This document shows, in pieces, positions 19,201-28,127 of a stretch of DNA of 64,000 nucleotides. The translations under genes and the position numbers were made by a program. Numbering within the stretch: the first letter of the stretch is position 1; each line of letters starts with the position of its first letter. The notes below the pieces were generated by a model that worked only from the letters and a program-made list of their open reading frames with translations, was not told the origin of the DNA and ran no database searches. Source of the DNA: Porphyrobacter sp. ULC335 (lineage in GTDB: Bacteria; Pseudomonadota; Alphaproteobacteria; Sphingomonadales; Sphingomonadaceae); the NCBI RefSeq assembly GCF_025917005.1, contig NZ_CP078091.1:2728001-2792000 (forward strand). The letters are read 5' to 3'.

Positions 19201-19475
19201 GGATTGCCGACCACGAGGTTCTCGATCACCTGCTGGCGCGGGGTCAGGCTGACGATGTCATAAGTCGCCGCGACGCCGCTTTCGGCGAGGTAGCCGTCGA
19301 TCACGTCGGCGGCAATTTGCTCGCGGCTCAGCCAAGAGGTGCTGCCGCCGACCAGCGCGATCGCCGCCACGCCAAGCGCGATCCGGGTACGCCAACGGCG
19401 CGGCCAAAGCCGCCGCCCGCCGCCGTCTTGCGGTCCATCCAAAGCTTGCGCGTCCGCCACCGGCATCGTCTCCAA
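16287..19475 (-). CDS. ydbH: YdbH family intermembrane lipid-transport protein (AsmA-like)
   Basis: 1062 residues. One N-terminal inner-membrane anchor (about 31-48, IALGVAAIALVGGSTSWL), then a very long repetitive beta-strand periplasmic body of the bridge-like (TamB/AsmA) type. The C-terminal region (about 780-1000, with PVRGLKGKVVFTDLLNLTT and SNLSATGIFDGTVPIIF) matches the YdbH domain. In E. coli YdbH, TamB and YhdP are redundant phospholipid carriers from inner to outer membrane. The complete ydbH-ynbE-ydbL set here supports the same role. An ATG three codons later (19466) is a possible start. Divergent from radC. Confidence 0.92.
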   Translation of the reverse strand: METMPVADAQALDGPQDGGGRRLWPRRWRTRIALGVAAIALVGGSTSWLSREQIAADVIDGYLAESGVAATYDIVSLTPRQQVIENLVVGNPARPDLTVRRMVIELGVGWAGPEVRRVTVEGARVFATYRGGKFSLGALDPLVFTDSKEPPALPAINVTLRDGRALLDSDYGRVGVKLDGAGRLDDGFAGTLAATAPGIGVEGCRAGSATLYGKLTTTNGAPGINGPLRLADLACGGASLAQADIGTKASLRPDFAAAEADFRIEGTRAAFAEYAGEGLAGTAELSWSPGRLALGHDLALTGVATPQGKLARLAAEGSWRGALDGESGQWEGTLRGTGLAPATDFTASLAAIEKGAQGTLIAPLIAKARGSLDRSLNGASFRADAILRHKGSEASIIIPDATLSTRSGTRILALSRSSATLSAAGLSGLGGNVIAGGKGLPIINGRIGQARGGGWTMRMAMAEYAAGANRIAIPRLSLRSTSGGAFAFDGLVMASGDLPGGGVTDLNVPLEGSWTPARGLALGTRCTPVRFAKLALSGLALDGRQITLCPEGGAPILAYGDALRFAARTGPLDLAGSLGESPAILSASSAVLRYPQPFAVENLAARIGSGNSEVRLAAASLTGSLDGAIAGEFSGGSARLAAVPLDLDAITGGWTYADGALRLAGGQFTLTDRPAEGAARFFPLAANGATLTLADNRITADATLLHPESGRSVAKVAITHNLDTAAGGARITVPGIAFDKAFQPEDLTYLAKGVIAFADGTVTGDGRVDWRGETITSSGTFRSDGIDFAAAFGPVRGLKGKVVFTDLLNLTTAPDQTVTIAAINPGVEVLAGTVQFEVKDGTLLALEDARFPFMGGTLVMRPLAMDFSQPEERRYIFEIVGLDAAQFVSQMELSNLSATGIFDGTVPIIFDKDGNGRIEGGVLVAREGGGNIAYIGELTYEDLGTMGNYAFSALRSLDYNQMRVGLGGDLGGEIVTNFDFDGVRQGAGTSQNFVTRRLAKLPIRFKVNVRSENFYELATMVRSFWDPEFVRKPEDLGLFRQDNGRLVPIAKPVQPPESEGQP

Positions 19476-19580
19476 CCCTTGCGCGCATCATCGTCCAAAG
19501 GCAATGAGGCTTGCAGGATCAACGCTTTTCCGGGGGGCGCATTGCCGGAAGCTGAAGACGGTTTCGATTTCGGAAAGAAT

Positions 19581-20276
19581 GTGGCGGCTTCGTCCGACGC
19601 GGGGAAATCCGCCGGGGAAGGCCACCGTGCGCGGCTGCGTGCGCGTCTGCTGACCGGCGGGGCCGAGGCGCTGGCCGATTACGAGGTGCTCGAATACCTG
19701 CTGTTCGCCGCGATCAAACAGGGCGATACCAAGCCCGTCGCCAAGGCGCTGCTCGCGCAGTTCGGTAGTCTGGCAGGCGTGCTCAATGCCGATCCCAAAG
19801 CGCTCCAGCGGGTCAAGGGCGTGGGCGAAACCAGCGCCGCCGCCCTCAAGGCCGTATCCACCGCCGCCCGGCGCATGACGCGGGGCGAGATCATCAACAA
19901 GCCGGTGCTCGGCAGCTGGCAGGCGCTGATCGATTACCTCACCACGGACATGGCGCACCTGACGGTCGAGCGTGTGCGGGTGCTCTATCTCGATACCAAG
20001 AACCGGTTGATCGAGGATCACCACGTCGGCGACGGTTCGATCGACGAAGCCGCGATCCACCCGCGCGAGGTCATCCGCAGGGCGATGGATGTGGGCGCAA
20101 CGGCGATGATCCTCGTCCACAACCACCCCTCGGGCAGTCCCGAGCCGAGCCGCGCCGATATCCAGATCACCCAGCGGATTGCCGAGGCGGGGCGGCATAT
20201 GGGCGTGACCGTCCACGATCACGTGATCATCGGGCGCGAGGGGCATACCAGCCTCAGGGCGAAGGGGCTGATCTGA
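19581..20276 (+). CDS. radC: RadC family JAB/MPN metalloprotein
   Basis: About 231 residues. An N-terminal helix-hairpin-helix (LQRVKGVGETSAAALKAV) and a C-terminal JAMM zinc motif LVHNHPSGSPEPSRAD are intact. Despite the name, a DNA-repair role in the family is not supported by genetics and its function is unresolved. No ATG is available. GTG at 19581 is chosen because GGAAAG lies just upstream; a TTG at 19542 would add 13 residues. Its stop overlaps the start of the next gene by one base. Confidence 0.9.
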   Translation: MAASSDAGKSAGEGHRARLRARLLTGGAEALADYEVLEYLLFAAIKQGDTKPVAKALLAQFGSLAGVLNADPKALQRVKGVGETSAAALKAVSTAARRMTRGEIINKPVLGSWQALIDYLTTDMAHLTVERVRVLYLDTKNRLIEDHHVGDGSIDEAAIHPREVIRRAMDVGATAMILVHNHPSGSPEPSRADIQITQRIAEAGRHMGVTVHDHVIIGREGHTSLRAKGLI

Positions 20277-22177
20277 TGACCGCATCAGCGCGGCCGGGGC
20301 CGCTTGCCATCGGGCACCGGCCCGAGATCGACGGATTGCGCTCGCTCGCCATCGCGCCGGTGGTGCTGCACCATACTGCGCCCGCGCTGCTGCCGGGCGG
20401 CTTTGCCGGGGTCGACGTGTTCTTCGTCATCAGCGGCTATCTCATCACCGCAATCATCCTTGGCGAACATGCCGCCGGGCGCTTCAGCCTGCGGGCGTTC
20501 TGGGAGCGGCGGGTGCGGCGGATCGTGCCGGCGCTTGCCGTGATGCTGTGGATCACGATGCTCTGCGGCTGGGCGATCATGACGCCTGAAGACTTCCACC
20601 AGTTCGCCAAGGCGCTTTTCGCCGCATCGGTCTTCGCCTCCAATATCCATTTCGCGGGAGGAGTCGGCTATTTCGGCGGAGTCGAAGGAAGCCTGCCGCT
20701 GATCCACACCTGGACGCTGGGCGTGGAGGAACAGTTCTATCTCGCCTTCCCGCTGCTGCTGCTGGCAATGTGGCGCTGGCGCGATGGCAAGCTGATGCTG
20801 CCGATGATGGTGCTGCTGGGCCTCGCCAGCTTCGCGCTGGCGCTGTGGCTCGCACCGCGGATGCCGGAAGCGGCGTTCTACAGCCTGCCGACGCGCCTGT
20901 GGGAGCTGATGCTCGGCGCGGTTTGCGCGGCGCTCCCCCGCACCCCGCGCGCCGACGGACGGCTGGCTGCACTGGGCATTGGGCTGATCATCGCTGCTTT
21001 CGTGCTGATCGTGCCAGAGACACCTGCGCCCGGGCCGATGTTCCTGCTGCCGACCATCGGCGCGGCGCTGGTGCTGTTGTTTGCGGGGCGCGAGACCATG
21101 GCTGGACAGGTGCTCGCCTTCAGGCCGCTCACATGGCTCGGGCTGATCTCTTTCGGCGTCTATCTGTGGCACCAGCCGGTGCTGGCCTTTGCGCATTACA
21201 TGCACTTCGGCCCGCTTCCGCCGGTCGTCATGGCGCTGTGCGTGAGCGCATCAATCGGGCTCGGCTGGCTTTCGTGGCGCTTTATCGAGGAACCGGTGCG
21301 GCGGCGTCAGAGGCTGGCGCATCCCGGCGCGTTGCTGGCAGTCTGTGCGGCGGCGCTGGCTGTGCCGCTCGCAGTCGGAGCGGCGGGATACACGCGCACG
21401 CTGCTGCCGCATACTGCGGCCGAGGCGCAGCGGGTCGGCGGCATTATTCCTGATGGCGCAGCATTGCGGGTGGCCATCCCTTCCGAAGGCTCATTGGGCT
21501 TCGTCCTCTATGGTGACAGCCATGCCGTGCAATATTACGCAGCCGCGCAGGCACGCTTCGGCCCCGGTGCGGTGATCAGCGAGCCCAGCTGCCTCGCCGC
21601 CGAGGGCGCTTCCAACTGGCCCGGCACCGACGGCAAGGGCGAGGTTTGCAACGCGCTCAAGGACACACTCCTCGAAACGGTGAATGCGCGCAAAGTCGGG
21701 ACCGTGATCTGGGCGCAGCGCTGGGAACGCGAGCTTTTCGACAGCGCAACGGATGAATCGCTGGGCAATACCGAGGCCAAGGCCAATCCTGCGCTGCTGG
21801 CCGCGATCACGCGCACCATTGACCGCCTGCCGCCCGGAACGCGGGTGATCCTGATGGGCAATTCCCCCACCGCATGGCCGGCAGGGCCCGACATGGAACG
21901 CGGCTGGCTGCGCTGCCGCGCCATGCGCAATGCGACCTGCCGCGACAGCTTCCCGCTCGCCAAGGCCGAAGGGCGCAAGGTCAGCGCCACCCTGCGGGCG
22001 CTGGCGGCGCGCGATCCGCGTATCACCTATATCGACCCCGCCGACACGCTTTGCCCCGGCGGGCGTTGCCTGGTGATGCAGGACGGACAGCTCAACTACT
22101 GGGACCACAACCACATGACGCGGCGCGCCGCAGCGCGGGTGATGGGGCAGATCGACACCCCGCTGACCTTGCCTTGA
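20276..22177 (+). CDS. Acyltransferase-3/SGNH O-acetyltransferase (OafA-like)
   Basis: 633 residues. N-terminal acyltransferase-3 domain of about ten membrane helices (RPEIDGLRSLAIAPVVLHH, VDVFFVISGYLI, WTLGVEEQFY). A periplasmic SGNH domain follows, with GDSH near residue 412 and the catalytic pair in DHNHMT near 610. Such fusions O-acetylate surface polysaccharides or peptidoglycan; the target here is unknown. It starts at TGATG on the radC stop. No polysaccharide cluster is adjacent. Confidence 0.92.
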   Translation: MTASARPGPLAIGHRPEIDGLRSLAIAPVVLHHTAPALLPGGFAGVDVFFVISGYLITAIILGEHAAGRFSLRAFWERRVRRIVPALAVMLWITMLCGWAIMTPEDFHQFAKALFAASVFASNIHFAGGVGYFGGVEGSLPLIHTWTLGVEEQFYLAFPLLLLAMWRWRDGKLMLPMMVLLGLASFALALWLAPRMPEAAFYSLPTRLWELMLGAVCAALPRTPRADGRLAALGIGLIIAAFVLIVPETPAPGPMFLLPTIGAALVLLFAGRETMAGQVLAFRPLTWLGLISFGVYLWHQPVLAFAHYMHFGPLPPVVMALCVSASIGLGWLSWRFIEEPVRRRQRLAHPGALLAVCAAALAVPLAVGAAGYTRTLLPHTAAEAQRVGGIIPDGAALRVAIPSEGSLGFVLYGDSHAVQYYAAAQARFGPGAVISEPSCLAAEGASNWPGTDGKGEVCNALKDTLLETVNARKVGTVIWAQRWERELFDSATDESLGNTEAKANPALLAAITRTIDRLPPGTRVILMGNSPTAWPAGPDMERGWLRCRAMRNATCRDSFPLAKAEGRKVSATLRALAARDPRITYIDPADTLCPGGRCLVMQDGQLNYWDHNHMTRRAAARVMGQIDTPLTLP

Positions 22178-22197
22178 TCGCCCCCCTTCCCTAGGCG
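22169..22197 (+). promoter_or_regulatory. Candidate purB promoter
   Basis: TTGCCT (22169-22174), 17 bp, TAGGCG (22192-22197), about 46 bp before the purB ATG. The -35 overlaps the end of the preceding gene. The -10 and its flank (CCTAGGCGC) closely resemble those at rpsA. Confidence 0.45.
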
Positions 22198-22242
22198 CTC
22201 GCGGAACACGCCTTACCCCAAAGTCGCCAACCGGAGTCGAAC

Positions 22243-23553
<1,311 letters not shown>

Positions 23554-23629
23554 CGGCAGGGGTGCTGGACTCATCGGCGGAATGGCTTAGGTTCGCGCCG
23601 GTTATGGGCCATCGGGAGAAGCGCGCCTC

Positions 23630-24022
23630 GTGAAGATCCTTCGTACCATTTTCTGGGTTCTGGCGGCCTTCGGCTTCCTGATCTTTGCGATCTACAACTG
23701 GCAGCCGGTCGAACTGCTGCTGTGGCAGAACCTCGTGCTTGAAACCAAGGTGCCGGTGCTGGCGCTGCTGGCTTTCCTGGCGGGCTTCCTGCCGATGTGG
23801 GCCTTGCATCGCAGCGTCACCTGGCAGCTGAACCGCCGCATCCGGACGCTGGAGAATTCTCTGAAGAACTCGGCGCTGGCGCATCGCGCCGATCTCGACA
23901 CGGCGGCTTCCGCGTCTCACGCGGCGGACAGACCTGTGGAAAACTCCGGCAAAACTGCGGGAGAACCGGCGGACGTGTTCAGCCCTTCCGACACCGGCAG
24001 CGATGGAGGCGCGGGCGAATGA
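23630..24022 (+). CDS. lapA: LapA domain (DUF1049) membrane protein
   Basis: 130 residues. Two membrane helices (about 4-24 and 41-62), then a basic/coiled segment and an Asp/Ser-rich tail. LapA (YciS) domain proteins work with LapB in controlling lipopolysaccharide synthesis in E. coli; in sphingomonads the equivalent role is inferred. The start is GTG with GGGAGAAG upstream. Its stop overlaps pyrF by 4 bp, and it begins the pyrF-trp-acc-folC series. Confidence 0.8.
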   Translation: MKILRTIFWVLAAFGFLIFAIYNWQPVELLLWQNLVLETKVPVLALLAFLAGFLPMWALHRSVTWQLNRRIRTLENSLKNSALAHRADLDTAASASHAADRPVENSGKTAGEPADVFSPSDTGSDGGAGE

Positions 24023-24693
24023 GCAATCCTATCTACCTCGCGCTCGACGTACCCCAGCTTGAACCGGCCAAGGCGCTGGTCACCAAGGTCAAGGCGCATA
24101 TCGGCGGCGTGAAGCTCGGGCTCGAGTTCTTCTGTGCGCACGGCAGCCACGGGGTGCACGAGATTGCACATCTCGGCCTGCCGATCTTCCTCGATCTCAA
24201 GTTCCACGACATTCCCAACACGGTCGCCGCCGCGATGCAGGCGATCCACGTTTATGAACCCGCCATCGTTACTGTCCACGCCAGCGGCGGGCGCGCGATG
24301 ATGGAGGATGCCAAGGCGGCAGCGGCAGCCGGGACAAAGGTTGTCGCGGTGACCATGCTCACCAGTCTGGACGCGAACGACCTCACCTCGACCGGTGTCT
24401 ATGGCAGCGCCGAAACGCAGGTCATGCGCCTTGCCGAACTCGCCCACGCGGCGGGGCTCGACGGGATCGTGTGTTCGGGTCAGGAAGTCGGCATGGTGAA
24501 AAAGGCGTGGCGCGACGGTTACTTCGTCGTCCCCGGTCTGCGCCCCAACGGCAACGGCACCGGCGACCAGAAACGCGTCGTCACCCCCCGCCAGGCCCGC
24601 GACAATGGCGCGAGCGTGCTGGTCATCGGCCGGCCGATCAGCCGCGCCGAAGACCCGGTCGCCGCGGCGCGGGCGATCGAAGCGACGTTATAG
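24019..24693 (+). CDS. pyrF: Orotidine 5'-phosphate decarboxylase
   Basis: 224 residues. Last step of UMP synthesis. The catalytic network is visible: Asp10, Lys32, and Lys61/Asp64 in DLKFHDIPNT. The phosphate-binding end is RPISRAEDPVAAARAI. The ATG lies in an ATGA overlap with lapA. Confidence 0.97.
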   Translation: MSNPIYLALDVPQLEPAKALVTKVKAHIGGVKLGLEFFCAHGSHGVHEIAHLGLPIFLDLKFHDIPNTVAAAMQAIHVYEPAIVTVHASGGRAMMEDAKAAAAAGTKVVAVTMLTSLDANDLTSTGVYGSAETQVMRLAELAHAAGLDGIVCSGQEVGMVKKAWRDGYFVVPGLRPNGNGTGDQKRVVTPRQARDNGASVLVIGRPISRAEDPVAAARAIEATL

Positions 24694-24702
24694 CAGTCCT
24701 TG

Positions 24703-25065
24703 ATGGCAGACCACGCGACCCCCAACCTGCCAGCGCGTGATTTTGCCGCGACGGCGGCGTTTTATGCCAAACTCGGTTTCGAAGAAGATTATCGCTCGAA
24801 CGGGTGGATGATCCTGTCGCGCGGCGATGTGACGATCGAGTTCTTCCCTTTTCCCGATCTTGATCCCTACCAGTCGTCGTTCAGCTGCTGCCTGCGGCTT
24901 GATGATCTCGCAGCAATGATGACGCAGGTTGCAGCGAGCGGCGTGCCCGATGCGCGCCGGGGCATTCCCCGCTACCATCCCGCCGCACCCGACCCGAGCG
25001 GACTGACCATCGCCTATCTGATTGACCCGGATGGAACGCTGCTACGGCTGATCCAGAACGACTGA
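24703..25065 (+). CDS. VOC family protein, bleomycin-resistance/glyoxalase-like
   Basis: 120 residues, a single vicinal-oxygen-chelate domain: NLPARDFAATAAFYAKLGF at the start and LIDPDGTLLRLIQND at the end. It resembles the bleomycin-binding group that sequesters drug without chemistry, but the ligand cannot be told. ATG at 24703 chosen over a TTG one codon earlier. It sits between pyrF and trpF, so it is probably an accessory gene carried in this biosynthetic series. Confidence 0.8.
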   Translation: MADHATPNLPARDFAATAAFYAKLGFEEDYRSNGWMILSRGDVTIEFFPFPDLDPYQSSFSCCLRLDDLAAMMTQVAASGVPDARRGIPRYHPAAPDPSGLTIAYLIDPDGTLLRLIQND

Positions 25066-25071
25066 ATCCCC

Positions 25072-25587
25072 ATGCACGACACCCTCACGATCACCACCGC
25101 TACCCCCGCGGATGCCCCCGCGCTCAAGGCTCTGCTCGAAGCGGCCTATCGCGGGGACTCGGCGCGGCGGGGGTGGAACCATGAGGCCGACATCCTCGAC
25201 GATGAACGCATCGCGCCGGGCGAGATTGAAGCGCTGCTCGCCGATCCGGCGGTGACGATCCTGACAGCGCGCGAGGGCCAAGATCTGACCGGCTGCGTGG
25301 CGGTGACTCGCAAGGACGCTGCTCTCGCCTATCTCGGCATGCTGTGCGTTTCGCCCGATCTGCAATCGGCGGGCCTCGGCGGCAGGTTGCTCGGAGCGGC
25401 GGAGGATCATGCGCGCGCCCTCGGCATCGCGGCAATGGAGATGACCGTGATCGACAGCCGCGCCGCGCTGATCGCGTGGTACGAACGGCGCGGCTATGCC
25501 CGCACCGGCGAAACGCGCCCCTTCCCGGTGCCCCGCGATCCGCCGATCACTTTCGTGGTGCTGGAAAAGCGGCTCGGGTCGGCCTAA
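25072..25587 (+). CDS. GNAT family N-acetyltransferase
   Basis: 171 residues. Acetyl-CoA-binding motif A (LCVSPDLQSAGLGGRLLGAAEDHA) and motif B (AALIAWYERRGYARTGETRPF). Substrate unknown. Six bases after the VOC gene and ten before trpF, so probably cotranscribed and part of the same accessory insertion. Confidence 0.88.
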   Translation: MHDTLTITTATPADAPALKALLEAAYRGDSARRGWNHEADILDDERIAPGEIEALLADPAVTILTAREGQDLTGCVAVTRKDAALAYLGMLCVSPDLQSAGLGGRLLGAAEDHARALGIAAMEMTVIDSRAALIAWYERRGYARTGETRPFPVPRDPPITFVVLEKRLGSA

Positions 25588-25596
25588 CTGGCGGCC

Positions 25597-26229
25597 ATGA
25601 CCGGCACACTCGTCAAGATCTGCGGCATTTCGACGCCTGAAACCCTCGCAGCCGCGATCGGCAGCGGGGCGAGCCATGTCGGCTTCGTCCACTTCGCCAA
25701 AAGCCCGCGCCACCTGTCCCTCGCCGAAGCGGGCCGGTTGCGGGCATTGGTTCCCGCGCACGTGCAGGCGGTGCTGCTGCTGGTGAACCCCACCGCGCAA
25801 GTGCTCGCTGAAGCGGTGCGCACAGTCGCGCCTGACGTGGTGCAGTTCCACGGGGCCGAGACCCCCGACGCCCTCGCCCGCTTTCGCGCGCAGACCGGCA
25901 TCGAAGTCTGGCGCGCGCTCGCGGTGAAGGATGCCGCCGCGCTCAAGGATGCCAAACAATTCCGCGGCGCGGCAGACCGCGTGCTGCTCGATGCCCCCGC
26001 GTCCTCGCTGCCCGGCGGCAACGGCACCTCCTTCGACTGGAGTCTGCTGGCCGGATGGCAGGCGCCGCTTGCCTGGGGCCTTGCGGGCGGGTTGACCCCT
26101 GCCAATGTTGCCGAAGCAATCCGCCTGACGCGCGCGCCGCTGGTCGACACCTCCTCAGGCGTAGAAAGCGCGCCCGGCCTCAAGGACATGGACAGAATCG
26201 CCGCCTTCTGCAAAGCGGCACGGCTATGA
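25597..26229 (+). CDS. trpF: Phosphoribosylanthranilate isomerase
   Basis: 210 residues. Amadori rearrangement of PRA to CdRP in tryptophan synthesis. The catalytic Cys9 is in VKICGIS; the general acid Asp is in [10 protein letters not shown]; the phosphate-binding end is [14 protein letters not shown]. The stop overlaps trpB by 4 bp. Confidence 0.97.
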   Translation: MTGTLVKICGISTPETLAAAIGSGASHVGFVHFAKSPRHLSLAEAGRLRALVPAHVQAVLLLVNPTAQVLAEAVRTVAPDVVQFHGAETPDALARFRAQTGIEVWRALAVKDAAALKDAKQFRGAADRVLLDAPASSLPGGNGTSFDWSLLAGWQAPLAWGLAGGLTPANVAEAIRLTRAPLVDTSSGVESAPGLKDMDRIAAFCKAARL

Positions 26230-27440
26230 ACACACCTCTCAACTCCTTCCGCAACCAGCCCGACGAGCGCGGCCATTTCGGCCAGTTCGGCGGACGCTAT
26301 GTCGCCGAGACGCTGATGCCGCTGGTGCTCGATCTCGAGCGTGAATACCGCAAGGCGCAGGCCGACCCGGCGTTTCAGGCCGAGTTCGACGATCTGATGG
26401 AGCATTACGTCGGCCGTCCAAGCCCGCTCTATTTCGCGCCGCGCCTCACTGAGGAATTGGGCGGCGCGCAGGTGTGGTTCAAGCGCGACGAGCTCAATCA
26501 CACCGGCGCGCACAAGATCAACAATTGCATCGGCCAGATTCTGCTCGCGATCCGGATGGGCAAGACCCGCATCATCGCCGAGACCGGCGCGGGGCAGCAC
26601 GGCGTAGCAACCGCTACGGTATGCGCGCGCTTCGGCCTGCCTTGCGTGATCTACATGGGCGCCGAGGACGTGAAGCGGCAATCGCCCAACGTGTTCCGCA
26701 TGAAGTTGCTTGGCGCGGAAGTGATCCCCGTCACCAGCGGCGGCGCGACGCTGAAGGACGCGATGAACGAAGGGCTGCGTGACTGGGTCGCGAACGTCCA
26801 CGACACCTTCTACATCATCGGCACCGCGGCCGGTCCGCACCCCTATCCCGAGATGGTGCGCAACTTCCAGAGCGTGATCGGCAAGGAAGCGCGCGCGCAG
26901 ATGCTTAGCCGCACCGGCAGCCTGCCCGACCTATTGGTCGCCTGCATCGGCGGCGGATCGAATGCGCTGGGGCTGTTCCATCCTTTCCTCGACGATGCAT
27001 CGGTGAAGATGCTTGGCGTGGAAGCGGCGGGCCACGGCCTCGACGGTGACGAGCACGCCGCGAGCCTTCTGGGCGGCACTCCCGGCGTGCTCCACGGCAA
27101 CCGCACTTACCTGTTGCAGGACGAGGACGGCCAGATCACCGAAGGCCACTCGATCAGCGCAGGCCTCGATTACCCGGGCATCGGCCCGGAGCACGCGTGG
27201 CTGAAGGAATCGGGCCGCGTCGATTACACCGCCGTCACCGATGACGAGGCGCTGGAAGGCTTCCAGCTTCTGTGCCGCACCGAGGGGATCATTCCCGCGC
27301 TGGAACCCTCGCACGCGATCGCCGCCGTGGCGAAAGTCGCGCCGACCATGCCCAAGGACAGCATCGTGCTGATGAATCTGTGCGGGCGCGGCGACAAGGA
27401 TATCTTCACCGTGGCGGAGCGTCTGGGGGTTGAGCTTTGA
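26226..27440 (+). CDS. trpB: Tryptophan synthase beta chain
   Basis: 404 residues. PLP enzyme joining indole and serine. The PLP-lysine motif HTGAHKINN is near residues 92-100; the phosphate-binding GGGSNA and [22 protein letters not shown] region are present. ATG in ATGA overlap with trpF. The last 54 bp are repeated, with three mismatches, 231 bp downstream. trpA does not follow directly but comes after two extra ORFs. Confidence 0.97.
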   Translation: MNTPLNSFRNQPDERGHFGQFGGRYVAETLMPLVLDLEREYRKAQADPAFQAEFDDLMEHYVGRPSPLYFAPRLTEELGGAQVWFKRDELNHTGAHKINNCIGQILLAIRMGKTRIIAETGAGQHGVATATVCARFGLPCVIYMGAEDVKRQSPNVFRMKLLGAEVIPVTSGGATLKDAMNEGLRDWVANVHDTFYIIGTAAGPHPYPEMVRNFQSVIGKEARAQMLSRTGSLPDLLVACIGGGSNALGLFHPFLDDASVKMLGVEAAGHGLDGDEHAASLLGGTPGVLHGNRTYLLQDEDGQITEGHSISAGLDYPGIGPEHAWLKESGRVDYTAVTDDEALEGFQLLCRTEGIIPALEPSHAIAAVAKVAPTMPKDSIVLMNLCGRGDKDIFTVAERLGVEL

Positions 27441-27441
27441 A
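27388..27441 (+). repeat. trpB 3'-end direct repeat, copy A (in the gene)
   Basis: The last 54 bp of trpB including the stop (GCGACAAGGATATC through GAGCTTTGAA). It matches copy B at 27619-27672 with three substitutions. Confidence 0.9.
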
Positions 27442-27679
27442 TGCGCTTCCCGCCTTCGTGAAATGGACGATCGTCCACATGGTTGCCATGTCGGTCGGGG
27501 TAAGCATCGGCTTTAGGTTACAGACGGGCGAGTTCGCACTTCCGGACCAAAACACGTGGGGATCATACCTTGGCGTGCTGCTCGTATCGCCGTTTTGCGC
27601 TTGGATTGCCATGAGGGGGCGGCGACAAGGATATCTTCACCGTCGCGGAGCGTCTGGGAGTGGAGCTTTGAACAAATAG
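27437..27679 (+). CDS. Small membrane ORF between the two trpB tails
   Basis: 80 codons from a TTG that overlaps the trpB stop. Residues 1 to about 60 contain two hydrophobic segments ([16 protein letters not shown] and [17 protein letters not shown]). The last 20 or so residues are an out-of-frame reading of the repeated trpB tail (copy B), so the natural 3' end of this frame was probably elsewhere. No family recognised. Slightly less GC-rich than neighbours. May be a passenger or a fragment. Confidence 0.4.
   Translation: MNALPAFVKWTIVHMVAMSVGVSIGFRLQTGEFALPDQNTWGSYLGVLLVSPFCAWIAMRGRRQGYLHRRGASGSGALNK
27619..27672 (+). pseudogene. Duplicated trpB 3'-end remnant, copy B
   Basis: 54 bp matching the end of trpB with three substitutions, offset exactly 231 bp. 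In the trpB frame it reads the same terminal residues ([15 protein letters not shown], then stop). It marks a segment inserted or swapped between two trpB tails. Confidence 0.85.
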
Positions 27680-27715
27680 CCCTCTCCCCTTCAGGGGAGA
27701 GGGTTGGGAGAGGGG
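27677..27715 (+). repeat. Left 39-bp inverted repeat flanking the DUF559 gene
   Basis: Begins TAGCCCTCTCCCC and contains a 10-bp-stem hairpin (CCCTCTCCCC/GGGGAGAGGG, loop TTCA) followed by TTGGGAGAGGGG. It is the exact reverse complement of 28084-28122 over all 39 bp. Confidence 0.92.
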
Positions 27716-27731
27716 AAGAAAGCGAGCCACT

Positions 27732-28127
27732 ATGCGTGATCCGATCCTCACTCAACGCGCCAAATCAATGCGCAAAGAAATGTCCGAACCGGAAACGCGG
27801 ATGTGGCTGGCATTGCGGGCAGAGCGGTTCGCGAACGTCAAGTTCCGCCGCCAGAAGGTGATCGGTGACTATATCGTGGACTTTGCGGCGAACGATCCAA
27901 AGCTGGTGATTGAGATCGACGGGGATAGCCATGCGACAAATGAAGCGTATGACGCGGTCCGCACGCGGTTTCTGGAATCGAAAGGTCACACTGTGATCCG
28001 GTTCTCGAACAGCGACGTTATGGGCAACATGGAGGGTGTGTTGGTACGATTGAGTGAGGTCATTTCAGTGTTGCGGGCCTCGCCCCCTCTCCCAACCCTC
28101 TCCCCTGAAGGGGAGAGGGCTAAGTGA
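27732..28127 (+). CDS. DUF559 endonuclease-domain protein (Vsr/PD-(D/E)XK-like)
   Basis: 131 residues. Typical DUF559: MRKEMSEPETRMWLALRAERF, FRRQKVIGDYIVDF, LVIEIDGDSH. Candidate catalytic residues are Asp50 and the EID at 61-63, as in very-short-patch-repair-type nucleases. Biochemical role of the family is unproven. The gene is bracketed by a perfect 39-bp inverted repeat. Its last residues ([14 protein letters not shown]) are translated from the right repeat, and its TGA overlaps the GTG start of trpA. No homing-endonuclease motif was seen. Likely a selfish or repeat-associated gene. Confidence 0.88.
   Translation: MRDPILTQRAKSMRKEMSEPETRMWLALRAERFANVKFRRQKVIGDYIVDFAANDPKLVIEIDGDSHATNEAYDAVRTRFLESKGHTVIRFSNSDVMGNMEGVLVRLSEVISVLRASPPLPTLSPEGERAK
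28084..28122 (-). repeat. Right 39-bp inverted repeat flanking the DUF559 gene
   Basis: Perfect inverted copy of 27677-27715. It ends two bases before the trpA GTG; its GGGGAGAGGG arm is the only Shine-Dalgarno-like sequence for trpA. Confidence 0.92.

Noticed and set aside
24700..25587. VOC and GNAT genes as a drug-resistance cassette
   Set aside because: Both families are very broad, no recombination site or resistance context is visible, and composition matches the neighbours.
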